The translations under genes were made by a program, and so were the position numbers. A stretch of DNA of 64,000 nt from BOG-908 sp964242595 (lineage in GTDB: Bacteria; Pseudomonadota; Alphaproteobacteria; Acetobacterales; Acetobacteraceae): contig CAXTBC010000011.1 in the NCBI GenBank assembly GCA_964242595.1, positions 7,688 to 71,687 of the forward strand, in the 5' to 3' direction. Below the pieces are notes generated by a model that had not been told where the DNA came from, searched no databases, and saw nothing but the letters and a program-made list of their open reading frames with translations. This document shows, piece by piece, positions 35,395 to 44,514 of this stretch; position 1 is the stretch's first letter; every line of letters starts with the position of its first letter.

Positions 35395-35703
35395 ATGGTG
35401 ATCAGCGTTGGCCACTATTTGGCCGTGGGCGCGGTGCTACTCGTTCTCGGCGTGTTCGGCGTGTTTCTCAACCGCAAGAACGTCATCGTTATCCTGATGT
35501 CGATCGAGCTGATCCTGCTGGCGGTCAACATCAACCTTGTTGCGTTCTCGGCTTCGCTCGACGATTTGGCGGGGCAGATCCTGGCGATGTTCGTGCTGAC
35601 CGTGGCGGCGGCCGAGGCGGCCATTGGGCTGGCCATCGTGGTGGTGTATTTCCGCAATCGCGGCTCGATCGAGGTCGAGGACGTGAACCTGATGAAGGGC
35701 TGA
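35395..35703 (+). CDS. nuoK: NADH-quinone oxidoreductase subunit K
   Basis: The product is 102 aa with three membrane helices. The conserved glutamates of the proton path are in VILMSIELILLAVNINLVAF (Glu in helix 2) and AAAEAAIGLAIVV (Glu in helix 3). It lies 2 bp after nuoJ. Confidence 0.97.
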   Translation: MVISVGHYLAVGAVLLVLGVFGVFLNRKNVIVILMSIELILLAVNINLVAFSASLDDLAGQILAMFVLTVAAAEAAIGLAIVVVYFRNRGSIEVEDVNLMKG

Positions 35704-35705
35704 GG

Positions 35706-37637
35706 ATGCTGTTCTCGATCGCCGTCTTCGCCCCGCTGCTGGGCTGCCTGGTATGCGGCTTTGCCGGGCGGAGCGTCGGCGACCGGGCGGCGCAATTGGT
35801 GACGATCGCCTGCATGGTGCTGGCCTCCGTGTGCGGTGCGGTCGCCTGGTACCAGCACATCTTCGCCAATGTCGGGAACGGCACGATCAGTATCGCCACG
35901 TGGATCGATTCTGGCAGCTTCCACCTCGACTGGGCGCTGCGCTACGACACGCTGTCGACGACGATGGTGGCGATGGTGACGCTGGTGGCCACGCTGATCC
36001 ACGTCTACAGCATCGGCTACATGGCGCACGAGCAAAGCACCACGTCGCGGTTCTTCGCCTACCTCTCGCTGTTCACCTTCGCCATGCTGATGCTGGTGAC
36101 GGCGGACAACCTAGTGCAGTTGTTCTTCGGCTGGGAGGGCGTGGGCCTCGCGAGCTACCTGCTTATCGGCTACTGGTACGACCGCCCGGCGGCAGCTCGC
36201 GCCGCCATTAAGGCGATGGTGGTCAACCGGGTGGGCGACCTCAGCTTTGCGGTCGGCATCGCGTTGGTGTTCTTCAAGTTCGGCTCGGTGGACTTCACAA
36301 CCATCTTTGCCGCCATTCCTGCGCACGTGCATGACACTTACCACTTCATGGGCGCGACACCGCGCAGCTACGAGGTGATCGGTTTCCTGCTGTTCATCGG
36401 CGCCATGGGCAAGTCGGCGCAGATCCTGCTGCACACCTGGCTGCCGGACGCGATGGAGGGTCCCACGCCCGTCTCCGCGCTGATCCATGCGGCCACGATG
36501 GTGACGGCAGGCGTGTTCCTGATGAGCCGGATGTCACCGTTGATGGAGTGGGCACCTGGCGCGCTAACGTTCGTCACTTTCATCGGGGCGACGACCTGCC
36601 TGTTCGCGGCGACGATCGGCTGCGTGCAGAACGACATCAAGCGGGTAATCGCGTATTCCACGTGCTCGCAACTCGGGTACATGTTCATGGCGGCCGGCGT
36701 GGGCGCCTACCAGACCAGCATGTTCCACCTCATCACCCACGCGTTCTTCAAGGCGCTGCTGTTCCTGTGCGCAGGCTCTGTGATCCACGCAATGAGCAAC
36801 GAGCAGGATATGCGGCGTATGGGCGGCATCTGGCGTAGTGTGCCCATCACCTACGGGGCGATGTGGCTGGGCAGTCTGGCACTCTGCGGTATCCCGTACT
36901 TCGCCGGCTACTGGTCAAAGGACGCGATCCTGGAGGCGACGTATGCCGCCGGCACCGGAATGGGGATGTATGGCTTCGTGTGCGGCACGCTGGCCGCGTT
37001 CCTGACCGCGTTCTACTCCGGCCGCTTGCTGTTCATGACGTTCCACGGCATTCCGCGCGCAGATGCCCACGTGATGGGCCACGTGCACGAGAGCCCGTGG
37101 ACGATGACCGGCCCGCTGGTGCTGCTCAGCTTCGGCGCGGTGTTCGCCGGCTGGCTGCTGCACGCCATCTTCATCGGCGACCACAACGCGGTGTTCTGGC
37201 AGGGTGCTATCTTCAACCGGCCCGACAACCACGTCCTAGCTCAGGTGGAGCGCACGCCGCTGCTGATCGGCCTGCTGCCGACCGCCACCGGGGTGCTGGG
37301 CCTGATGCTGGCTTGGGTGTTCTACATCCTGCGCCCGGCCTTGCCCGCGCGGCTGGCGGCGGCGTTTCCCACCATCTATCGCTTCCTGCTCAACAAGTGG
37401 TATTTCGACGAGCTCTACGATTTCCTGTTCGTCCGCCCGTCACTATGGCTGGCGCGCGAGCTGTGGACGGTGGGCGACGCACAGATCATCGACGGCGTGC
37501 CGAACGGTCTGGCCAGCATGGCCGAAGGTGGCTCGGTGCAGGTGGTGCGCATCCAGACGGGCTCGATCGCGGTTTACGCCTTCACCATGCTGATCGGGCT
37601 GGTTGTCATGGTCACGTTTTTTGTGCTGGCGCGGTGA
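35706..37637 (+). CDS. nuoL: NADH-quinone oxidoreductase subunit L
   Basis: The product is 643 aa from the ATG at 35706, 2 bp after nuoK; the frame is open far upstream in other genes but that is chance. It is an antiporter-like proton-pumping subunit. LLHTWLPDAMEGPTPVSALI holds the central-channel motif with the key acidic/His residues, and FGWEGVGLASYLLIGYWY has the conserved Glu. The C-terminus carries the long lateral helix and anchor. A full A+T-rich element lies between it and nuoM. Confidence 0.97.
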   Translation: MLFSIAVFAPLLGCLVCGFAGRSVGDRAAQLVTIACMVLASVCGAVAWYQHIFANVGNGTISIATWIDSGSFHLDWALRYDTLSTTMVAMVTLVATLIHVYSIGYMAHEQSTTSRFFAYLSLFTFAMLMLVTADNLVQLFFGWEGVGLASYLLIGYWYDRPAAARAAIKAMVVNRVGDLSFAVGIALVFFKFGSVDFTTIFAAIPAHVHDTYHFMGATPRSYEVIGFLLFIGAMGKSAQILLHTWLPDAMEGPTPVSALIHAATMVTAGVFLMSRMSPLMEWAPGALTFVTFIGATTCLFAATIGCVQNDIKRVIAYSTCSQLGYMFMAAGVGAYQTSMFHLITHAFFKALLFLCAGSVIHAMSNEQDMRRMGGIWRSVPITYGAMWLGSLALCGIPYFAGYWSKDAILEATYAAGTGMGMYGFVCGTLAAFLTAFYSGRLLFMTFHGIPRADAHVMGHVHESPWTMTGPLVLLSFGAVFAGWLLHAIFIGDHNAVFWQGAIFNRPDNHVLAQVERTPLLIGLLPTATGVLGLMLAWVFYILRPALPARLAAAFPTIYRFLLNKWYFDELYDFLFVRPSLWLARELWTVGDAQIIDGVPNGLASMAEGGSVQVVRIQTGSIAVYAFTMLIGLVVMVTFFVLAR

Positions 37638-37649
37638 GCGTGGTTAGGC

Positions 37650-37812
37650 GAGGAAGCGAGCAGTCCTTTCTTGAAAAAAAGGATCAAAAAACTTTTGCTT
37701 CCTCGCTGCTGAACGATCCGGTTCTATCCCGGCGGGCACGCGCGCTGGCGGCACCGGAAGAGCAAAAGTTTTTTGGTTTTTTTTTCAAAAAAGAACCGCT
37801 TGCCTTCCTTCC
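37650..37812. repeat. A+T-rich bipartite inverted element, copy D (nuoL/nuoM gap)
   Basis: The left unit (37650-37700) begins AGGAAGCGAGCAGTCCTTTC, and the right unit (37761-37812) ends AAGAACCGCTTGCCTTCC, with a 60-bp spacer. It starts 13 bp after the nuoL stop and ends 20 bp before the nuoM GTG, filling the only large gap in the second half of the operon. Confidence 0.87.
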
Positions 37813-37832
37813 TCCCCTGAAAGCCCCGCCCC

Positions 37833-39401
37833 GTGACCGAAGCTAACGCCGCGGGCTTCCCCGTGCTCTCGCTGATCACCTTCCTGCCGCTCGTAGGCGT
37901 GGTAATCTTGATGACGCTGCGCGGCGACGAGTCCGCCACCACGCAGAACGCGCGCTGGACGGCGCTGTGGACCAGCCTGCTCGTGTTCCTGATCTCGCTG
38001 GTGCTGTGGACGCGCTTCGATTTTCACGAGGCCGGCTACCAGTTCACCGAGGCGGCCAACTGGCTGCCGGAATACGGCATCGGCTACCGCATGGGCGTGG
38101 ACGGCATCTCAGTGCTGTTCGTGCTGCTGTCCACCGCGCTGACGCCGCTCTGCATCCTGGCGAGCTGGGACAGCGTGAAGGTGCGCGTGCGCGAATACAT
38201 GGCCGCGTTCCTCATCCTCGAGACGATGATGGTGGGGATGTTCTCGGCCGCCGATTTCCTCTTGTTCTACATGTTCTTCGAAGGCGTGCTGATCCCGATG
38301 TACCTGATCATCGGTGTGTGGGGCGGCCCGCGGCGCGTCTACGCCTCGCTGAAGTTCTTCCTCTACACCTTCGCCGGCTCGGTGCTGATGCTGCTGGCGC
38401 TGCTGGCGATGTGGCACCAGGCGGGCAGCACGGACATCACCGTGCTGCTGCGCACGCCGTTCAGCGCCGGCGTGCAGTACTGGCTGTTCCTCGCCTTCCT
38501 CGCGAGCTTCGCGGTAAAGGTGCCGATGTGGCCGGTGCACACCTGGCTGCCCGACGCGCACGTGGAGGCGCCGACCGCCGGCTCGGTGATCCTGGCCGGC
38601 GTGCTGCTGAAGATGGGCGCCTACGGGTTCCTGCGCTTCTCGGTGCCGATGCTGCCGGTGGCCAGCGCGCATTTCGCGCCGCTGATGTTTGCGCTGGGGG
38701 TGATCGCGGTGATCTACACCTCGCTGGTGGCCCTGGCCCAGGAGGACATGAAGAAGCTGATCGCCTACTCGTCGGTGGCGCACATGGGCGTGGTGACGAT
38801 CGGCATCTTCACCTTCAACATCCAGGGGATCGACGGCGCGCTGTTCCAGATGATCTCGCACGGCGTGGTCTCGGCCGCGCTGTTCCTGTGCGTGGGCGTG
38901 ATCTACGACCGCATGCACACGCGCGAGATCGCCCGCTACGGCGGGCTGGCGGACCGCATGCCGGCCTACGCCTTCGTGTTCATGCTGTTCACCATGGCCT
39001 CCATCGGCCTGCCCGGCACCTCAGGCTTCGTGGGCGAGTTCCTGGTGCTGGTGGGCGCGCTTCAGGTCAGCCTGTGGCTGGCGCTTCTGGGCAGCCTCGG
39101 CATGGTGCTGGGTGCCGCCTACATGCTGTATCTCTACCGCCGCGTGGTCTTCGGAAAACTGGTGCGGCCGGATCTACGCTCGATCCTCGACCTCTCGCCG
39201 CGCGAGATGGCGATCTTCGCGCCGCTCGTGGTGCTCACTCTGTGGCTGGGTATCTATCCCAGCAGCTTCACCAGCTTCTTCGCCGCCTCCGTGTCCGCCA
39301 TGGTGGACAACCACGCGCAGGCGATGAACGTCGTTGCCCACGCAACCAAGCTTGCCCAGGTTGTCCAGCACGGGGCTATCCAGATCGGGGCCGCAAGATG
39401 A
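37833..39401 (+). CDS. nuoM: NADH-quinone oxidoreductase subunit M
   Basis: The product is 522 aa, GTG start; no clear Shine-Dalgarno, as the upstream space is occupied by a repeat element. It is an antiporter-like proton pump with about 14 helices. KVPMWPVHTWLPDAHVEAPT is the channel motif with conserved Lys and His. FYMFFEGVLIPMYLIIGVWG carries the conserved Glu of helix 5. It overlaps nuoN by 4 bp. Confidence 0.97.
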   Translation: MTEANAAGFPVLSLITFLPLVGVVILMTLRGDESATTQNARWTALWTSLLVFLISLVLWTRFDFHEAGYQFTEAANWLPEYGIGYRMGVDGISVLFVLLSTALTPLCILASWDSVKVRVREYMAAFLILETMMVGMFSAADFLLFYMFFEGVLIPMYLIIGVWGGPRRVYASLKFFLYTFAGSVLMLLALLAMWHQAGSTDITVLLRTPFSAGVQYWLFLAFLASFAVKVPMWPVHTWLPDAHVEAPTAGSVILAGVLLKMGAYGFLRFSVPMLPVASAHFAPLMFALGVIAVIYTSLVALAQEDMKKLIAYSSVAHMGVVTIGIFTFNIQGIDGALFQMISHGVVSAALFLCVGVIYDRMHTREIARYGGLADRMPAYAFVFMLFTMASIGLPGTSGFVGEFLVLVGALQVSLWLALLGSLGMVLGAAYMLYLYRRVVFGKLVRPDLRSILDLSPREMAIFAPLVVLTLWLGIYPSSFTSFFAASVSAMVDNHAQAMNVVAHATKLAQVVQHGAIQIGAAR

Positions 39402-40819
39402 ACTGGTCGTTGGCCACTCCGGAGATCGTGTTGGCGCTTTGCGCCATGGCCATCCTGCTGGGCGGCGTGGTGCAGAAGCGCGATTCCACGCTGATCTGCA
39501 CCATGGCGGCGCTCGCCGCCTGCGCGGTGACTGCCGTGCTCGTCGTCGGCACGCCGACGGCTGTGGGCTATGGCGGGCTATTCGTCAGCGACGCGTTCTC
39601 GAAGTACTCCAAGCTGCTGATCCTGCTGGGCACCGCTCTGTGTGCCGTGCTGTCGTTGGACTACAACGATAGGCAGGGTATCAAGCGCTTCGAGTTCCCG
39701 GTGCTGATGTTGCTGAGCACAGTGGGCATGATGGTGATGGCCTCGGCCGGCAATCTGATGACGCTATACATGGGGCTCGAGCTGCAATCGCTGGCGATCT
39801 ACGTGCTGGCCGCCTTCGCGCGCGACGACGTGCGGTCCTCGGAGGCCGGGCTGAAATACTTCGTGCTGAGCGCGCTGGCGTCGGGCCTGCTGCTATACGG
39901 CATATCGCTGACCTACGGCTTCTCCGGCAGCATGGATTTCGGCCATATCGCGCAGGCGGTCACCGCACCCGCCGGCGTATCCACCGGGCTGATCGTCGGC
40001 ATTGCTTTCATCATTGCGGGGCTGGCGTTCAAGCTGTCCGCCGTGCCGTTCCACATGTGGACGCCCGACGTGTACGAGGGCGCGCCCACCTCGGTGACCG
40101 CGTTCATGAGCACGGCGCCGAAAGTGGCGCCGTTTGTGGTGCTGCTGCGGGTGATGTTCGGGCCGTTCGGCCACATCGCGGTGCAATGGCAGCCGATCAT
40201 CGTCGTGGTGGCCGTCGCCTCTATGTTGCTGGGCAGCTTCGCCGCCATCGCCCAGACCAACATCAAGCGCCTGATGGCGTACTCCTCGATCGGCCACATG
40301 GGCTACGCGCTGATCGGGCTGGCGGCCGGCACGCAGACCGGCGTGCGCGGTGTGCTGGTCTATTTGCTGACCTACGTGGTGATGTCGGCCGGCGTGTTCG
40401 CCTGCATAGTGGCCATGCGCCGCCGCGGGTTGGCCGTCGAGCGCATCAGCGATTTGGGCGGCCTTGCGAAGAACGACCCGACCTTGGCCGTGCTGATGAC
40501 CATCTTCATGCTCAGCATGGGCGGCATCCCGCCGTTTGCCGGGTTCGCCGGCAAGTTCTTCGTGTTCGAGGCCGCGGTGAACGCCGGAATGTGGACGCTG
40601 GCGATCATCGGCGTGCTGACCAGCGTGGTGGGTCTCTTCTACTATTTGCGCGTGATCAAGGTGATGTTCTTCGATCCCGCCGAGGCCCCGTTCGACGCGC
40701 GGTCCGGCTCGCTGTCGTTCGTGGCGATGGCCACCGGCGCGTTCACCCTGGTGTTCTTCGTGTTCCCGGCGCCGTTCCTGGGCGCGGCCACGCAGGCTGC
40801 CCGGGCACTGTTCGGATGA
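39398..40819 (+). CDS. nuoN: NADH-quinone oxidoreductase subunit N
   Basis: The product is 473 aa from the ATG at 39398, overlapping the nuoM stop (ATGA). It is the third antiporter-like subunit. LYMGLELQSLAIYVLAAFAR carries the conserved Glu, and LSAVPFHMWTPDVYEGAPTS is the channel motif. It closes the nuo gene set and overlaps birA by 4 bp, so birA is co-transcribed with complex I. Confidence 0.97.
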   Translation: MNWSLATPEIVLALCAMAILLGGVVQKRDSTLICTMAALAACAVTAVLVVGTPTAVGYGGLFVSDAFSKYSKLLILLGTALCAVLSLDYNDRQGIKRFEFPVLMLLSTVGMMVMASAGNLMTLYMGLELQSLAIYVLAAFARDDVRSSEAGLKYFVLSALASGLLLYGISLTYGFSGSMDFGHIAQAVTAPAGVSTGLIVGIAFIIAGLAFKLSAVPFHMWTPDVYEGAPTSVTAFMSTAPKVAPFVVLLRVMFGPFGHIAVQWQPIIVVVAVASMLLGSFAAIAQTNIKRLMAYSSIGHMGYALIGLAAGTQTGVRGVLVYLLTYVVMSAGVFACIVAMRRRGLAVERISDLGGLAKNDPTLAVLMTIFMLSMGGIPPFAGFAGKFFVFEAAVNAGMWTLAIIGVLTSVVGLFYYLRVIKVMFFDPAEAPFDARSGSLSFVAMATGAFTLVFFVFPAPFLGAATQAARALFG

Positions 40820-41517
40820 CCCAGGGGCCGCCGCCGGATTGGCGGCTGCACGAGCACGAAACCCTCGCCTCCACCCAGGACGTGGCGCTGGAGGCAGCGC
40901 GGGCCGGCGACCCCGGCCGGCTCGCCGTGCTTGCTGCGGCGCAGACGGCCGGGCGGGGCAGCCGCGGCCGTGGTTGGCTGGCGCCTGCGGGTAACCTGAA
41001 CCTTTCAGTGCTGCTGCGGCCGCAGCCGGGGCCGCTGGACCCAGGCCGTTGGGCGTTGCTGGCCGCCGTGGCGCTCCACGCCGCGCTCTCGCCCTACGCG
41101 GACCGTCTAATGCTGAAATGGCCGAACGACGTGTTGCTGGGCGGAGCCAAGCTGGCCGGCATCTTGATCGACTGCCAGCCGGGCGATGCGGCGTTCGTGG
41201 TGATCGGCATGGGCGCCAACCTGGCCGCCGCACCGCCGGTCGAGGGACGCCGCACCGCTCACCTGCCGCAGCCGGCGCCGGCTGCAAGGGATGTGGCTCA
41301 CAGCGTGGTCGAGGCACTCGACGCCTGGGCGACGCGAGACACGCCCGGGTTGATCGATGCCTGGCTGGCGCGGGCGCACCCGATCGGGACCTGGCTGGAC
41401 GTGCAGACGCCGCAGCGGCGGGTGCGCGGCGCGTTTGCGGGGCTGACGCCGGCGGGCGCGCTACGGCTGGAGGGCGAGGCTGCGGCCATCGCCAGTGCTG
41501 AGGTGTTTCTCTCGTGA
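40816..41517 (+). CDS. birA: Biotin--[acetyl-CoA-carboxylase] ligase
   Basis: The product is 233 aa. The catalytic domain has the biotinyl-AMP loop AQTAGRGSRGRGWLAPAGNL and KWPNDVLLGGAKLAGIL. The N-terminal DNA-binding helix-turn-helix of E. coli BirA is absent, so it is a group I ligase that modifies carboxylases and does not repress transcription. The nuoN-birA-coaX-rnj order is common in alphaproteobacteria. A repeat element starts 3 bp after the stop. Confidence 0.94.
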   Translation: MTQGPPPDWRLHEHETLASTQDVALEAARAGDPGRLAVLAAAQTAGRGSRGRGWLAPAGNLNLSVLLRPQPGPLDPGRWALLAAVALHAALSPYADRLMLKWPNDVLLGGAKLAGILIDCQPGDAAFVVIGMGANLAAAPPVEGRRTAHLPQPAPAARDVAHSVVEALDAWATRDTPGLIDAWLARAHPIGTWLDVQTPQRRVRGAFAGLTPAGALRLEGEAAAIASAEVFLS

Positions 41518-41520
41518 GAA

Positions 41521-41660
41521 AGGAAGGAAGCAAGCAGTTCTTTTTTGAAAAAAAGAACCAAAAAACTTTTGCTTCTTGTCGGGTGTCCAACGGCCAGCAC
41601 GCGACAGCGGAGTCGCAAGTCTTTTGGTTCTTTTCTTCAGAAAAGAGCTGCTTTCTTGCC
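41521..41660. repeat. A+T-rich bipartite inverted element, copy E (birA/coaX gap)
   Basis: The left unit (41521-41576) is the cleanest copy: AGGAAGGAAGCAAGCAGTTC, then a T6/A7 hairpin, then CAAAAAACTTTTGCTTCTTG. The right unit (41613-41660) ends AGAAAAGAGCTGCTTTCTTG. The spacer is 36 bp. It begins 3 bp after the birA stop and ends 8 bp before the coaX ATG, so it is practically the entire intergenic region. Confidence 0.88.
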
Positions 41661-41668
41661 TTACGCCC

Positions 41669-42493
41669 ATGCTCCTAGTCGTAGACGCCGGCAACACCAA
41701 CGTCGTCTTCGCCGTCCATGACGGCCGCCGCTGGGCCGGCATCTGGCGCATCGCCACCGAACCGCAGCGCACCAGCGACGAGTACGCCGTGTGGCTGCTG
41801 ACCCTGCTCACGCATTCCAAGCTGACGCCCGCACAGGTGAGCAGCGCAGTGATCGGAACCGTGGTGCCCGCCGCGTTGTATCACTTACGCCGGCTTTGCC
41901 GAGAGTGGTTCGGCGTGGAGCCTCTGGTGGCGCGCGCCAACCTGGATTGGGGGTTCGACATCAGGGTGGACCAGCCCGACGAGGTGGGTGCCGACCGGTT
42001 GCTGAACGCGCTGGCCGCCTACGCGCATTTTCGTGCGGCCATCATCGTGATCGACTTCGGCACCGCCACTACCTTCGACGTGGTGGGGCAGGACGGCGCC
42101 TACCTGGGTGGCGCCATAGCGCCGGGCATCAACCTTTCCATCGAGGCGCTGCACCAAGCGGCGGCACGGCTGCCGCGCATCGGGATTGGCCGTCCGCAAG
42201 CTGTGATCGGCACGGGCACTGTCTCTGCCATGCAATCGGGCGTATATTGGGGATATATAGGTCTGATCGAAGGCCTAGTGGCGCGCATACGCCGCGAAAT
42301 AGACGTGCCTGCGAAGATCGTGGCGACGGGCGGATTGGCCCCGTTGTTCTCCGAAGGTACCGAGATATTCGACCGGATCGACCCGGACCTGACCCTGGAC
42401 GGGCTGCGTCTGCTGGCGAAGCGAAATCCGGCCCCTAGAGTACTCAGAACGACGCTTGATACCACTAGAACAAGAACGATTGAAGGCGATTGA
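41669..42493 (+). CDS. coaX: Type III pantothenate kinase
   Basis: The product is 274 aa from the ATG at 41669 (MLLVVDAGNTNVVFAVHDGR), first step of CoA synthesis. The phosphate-binding Asp of VVDAGNTN and the second motif IVIDFGTATTFDVV are typical of the ASKHA-fold type III enzyme, with GAIAPGI also in place. There is no Shine-Dalgarno, because the repeat element runs up to 8 bp before the start. The stop overlaps the rnj ATG by one base. Confidence 0.96.
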   Translation: MLLVVDAGNTNVVFAVHDGRRWAGIWRIATEPQRTSDEYAVWLLTLLTHSKLTPAQVSSAVIGTVVPAALYHLRRLCREWFGVEPLVARANLDWGFDIRVDQPDEVGADRLLNALAAYAHFRAAIIVIDFGTATTFDVVGQDGAYLGGAIAPGINLSIEALHQAAARLPRIGIGRPQAVIGTGTVSAMQSGVYWGYIGLIEGLVARIRREIDVPAKIVATGGLAPLFSEGTEIFDRIDPDLTLDGLRLLAKRNPAPRVLRTTLDTTRTRTIEGD

Positions 42494-44139
42494 TGGACGC
42501 AACAACCGGTGACCTGGCCTTCCTGCCTTTGGGCGGGACGGGCGAGATTGGCATGAACCTGAACCTGTACCGCTGCGACGGCCACTGGCTGGCCATCGAC
42601 TGCGGAATCGGGTTCGGCGGCAACGAGCTGCCGGAGGCCGACGTGATCATGCCCGACCCGGCCTACATTGCCGAGCGGCGGGACAAGCTGCTGGCGCTGG
42701 TAATCACCCACGCGCATGAGGACCATATCGGCGCGGTGGCGCATTTGTGGCGTCAGCTGCGCTGCCCTGTCTACGCCACACCGTTCACCGCGGCCGTGCT
42801 GCGCCGCAAGCTAAGCGAGGCGCACCTCCTCCAGGACGTGAAGATCCACGTGATCCCGCCCGGCGGCAGCTTCGAGCTCGGGCCGTTCCGGCTGCAGTTC
42901 CTGCGCGTGGCCCATTCAACGCCGGAAGCCCAGGGGCTAGCCATACGCACGCCCTACGGCACAATCGTGCACACCGGCGACTGGAAGCTGGACCCGCACC
43001 CGATGGTGGGCCCGCCGACCGACGAGGCGGCGTTCTCGGCGCTGGGAGACGAGGGCGTGCTGGCGATGGTGTGCGACAGCACCAACGCGCTGGTGGAAGG
43101 CCATTCCGGCTCGGAGGGCGACGTGCGCAAGTCGCTGGCCACGCTGATCAAGTCCATAGACGGGCGCATAGCGGTGACGTGCTTCGCGAGCAACGTGGCG
43201 CGGGTGGAGAGCGTGGCGATCGCCGCGCGCGATGCCGGCCGCAGCGTGGCGCTGGTGGGGCGGTCCTTGCGCAACCTGGAAGTGGCGGCGCGCGAGTCCG
43301 GCTATCTCAGCACCATCCCGCAATTCGTCAGCGAGGACGGCGCCAACGACGTGCCGGACGGCAACCTGCTGATCCTGATCACCGGCAGCCAGGGCGAGGC
43401 GCGCAGCGCCCTGGCCCGGGTGGCGGCGGACACCCACCCCAACATCGCGCTCGGCGAGGGCGACACGGTGATCTTCAGCAGCCGGATGATCCCGGGCAAC
43501 GAGAAGGCGATCGGCGCGGTGCAGGACAACCTGGTACGCCGTGGCGTTCGGGTGATGACGGACGACGACCACATGGTGCACGTGAGCGGGCATCCGGCGC
43601 GCGATGAGCTGCGCCGCCTGTACAAGCTGGTGCGTCCGCAATACAGCGTGCCGGTGCATGGCGAGTGGCGGCACCTGACGGCGCACGCGGCGCTGGCGCA
43701 AGAGCTAGGTGCCACCCCGGTGATGCTGGAGAACGGCGACATCCTGACGCTGCATCCCGGCAGGCCGCAGGTGACCGACAGCGCGCCGGTGGGCCGCCTG
43801 GCGCTGGACGGCAACCGCGTGGTGCCGCTGCAGGGCGGCGTGATGGCCGCGCGCCGGCGCATGCTGTTCAACGGCGTGGTGGTGGGCAGCCTGGCGGTGG
43901 ACGCCACGGGCCGGGTGATGGGCAAGGCGCGGGTGACGGCGCCCGGGCTGTTCGAGCCTGAGGATCCGGAAACCGAGCGGCTGAGCCGGGATTTCGGGGC
44001 AGCCATCGGCGAGCTGCCGGCGCCGCTGCGGCGCGACGACAGCGCGCTGGCCGACGCTGCGCGGGCGGCGCTGCGAAAGATCGTCGGCCGTAAGCTGGGC
44101 AAGAAGCCGATGGTGGACGTTCACCTGCTACGGGTGTGA
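42493..44139 (+). CDS. rnj: Ribonuclease J
   Basis: The product is 548 aa from the ATG at 42493 (the codon before it is a TTG that could extend by one residue). It is a metallo-beta-lactamase/beta-CASP nuclease with both 5' exonuclease and endonuclease activity. The zinc ligands are in ITHAHEDHIGA (His73, His75, Asp77, His78), with further ligands near VHTGDWKLD. The beta-CASP motifs CDSTNAL and SGHPARDELRRL are present. It overlaps the next gene by 4 bp. Confidence 0.95.
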   Translation: MDATTGDLAFLPLGGTGEIGMNLNLYRCDGHWLAIDCGIGFGGNELPEADVIMPDPAYIAERRDKLLALVITHAHEDHIGAVAHLWRQLRCPVYATPFTAAVLRRKLSEAHLLQDVKIHVIPPGGSFELGPFRLQFLRVAHSTPEAQGLAIRTPYGTIVHTGDWKLDPHPMVGPPTDEAAFSALGDEGVLAMVCDSTNALVEGHSGSEGDVRKSLATLIKSIDGRIAVTCFASNVARVESVAIAARDAGRSVALVGRSLRNLEVAARESGYLSTIPQFVSEDGANDVPDGNLLILITGSQGEARSALARVAADTHPNIALGEGDTVIFSSRMIPGNEKAIGAVQDNLVRRGVRVMTDDDHMVHVSGHPARDELRRLYKLVRPQYSVPVHGEWRHLTAHAALAQELGATPVMLENGDILTLHPGRPQVTDSAPVGRLALDGNRVVPLQGGVMAARRRMLFNGVVVGSLAVDATGRVMGKARVTAPGLFEPEDPETERLSRDFGAAIGELPAPLRRDDSALADAARAALRKIVGRKLGKKPMVDVHLLRV

Positions 44140-44414
44140 ACTGGTTCACCGCCTTCGTCGTGTACGTGCTCACCTGGTGGACGGTGCTGTTTGCCGTGCT
44201 ACCGATGGGCACGCAGCCGGTTTCCGACCCGGACGCCGCCACCGGGTGGCGCGGCGCGCCGGCTCAGGCGCGGATCGGCCGCAAGCTGCTGGTTACTACC
44301 CTGGTTTCGCTGGTGCTCTGGGGGGTGATGGTGGGGCTGATCGAAAGCGATTGGCTCAGCTTCCGTCACGGCATCCTGAAGATGCCTGACGATTATACAA
44401 CCAAAGGGCAGTAG
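44136..44414 (+). CDS. DUF1467 family small membrane protein
   Basis: The product is 92 aa, GTG start overlapping the rnj stop. Two membrane segments are visible: AFVVYVLTWWTVLFAVLP (residues 5-22) and LVTTLVSLVLWGVMVGLI (about 52-69). The loop between contains GTQPVSDPDAATGWRGAPA, matching the DUF1467 pattern with a G-x-PASA-like loop. DUF1467 genes are usually next to rnj or proS in alphaproteobacteria. The function is unknown. Confidence 0.85.
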   Translation: MNWFTAFVVYVLTWWTVLFAVLPMGTQPVSDPDAATGWRGAPAQARIGRKLLVTTLVSLVLWGVMVGLIESDWLSFRHGILKMPDDYTTKGQ

Positions 44415-44480
44415 TGCCTGCAATAGCGGCAACCGACGTCTGACCGGGCCATATTTCCAAGGTTGTGGCCTGGATTTGTC

Positions 44481-44509
44481 TGGACGGGGATTGAGAGCGC
44501 TCCAATAAT
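44481..44509 (+). promoter_or_regulatory. Promoter of the small RNA upstream of proS
   Basis: -35 TGGACG (44481-44486, 4 of 6 to TTGACA) and -10 AATAAT (44504-44509, 5 of 6 to TATAAT) are separated by 17 bp. The predicted start near 44515 falls exactly at the base of the first stem-loop of the RNA. Confidence 0.55.
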
Positions 44510-44514
44510 CACCG

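Noticed and set aside
35295..35705. Upstream extension of the nuoL frame
   Set aside because: It overlaps nuoJ and nuoK in another frame and is Arg-rich; the ATG at 35706 begins the NuoL homology.
37967..39397. Upstream extension of the nuoN frame through nuoM
   Set aside because: Shadow frame of nuoM; the NuoN homology starts at 39398 in an ATGA overlap.
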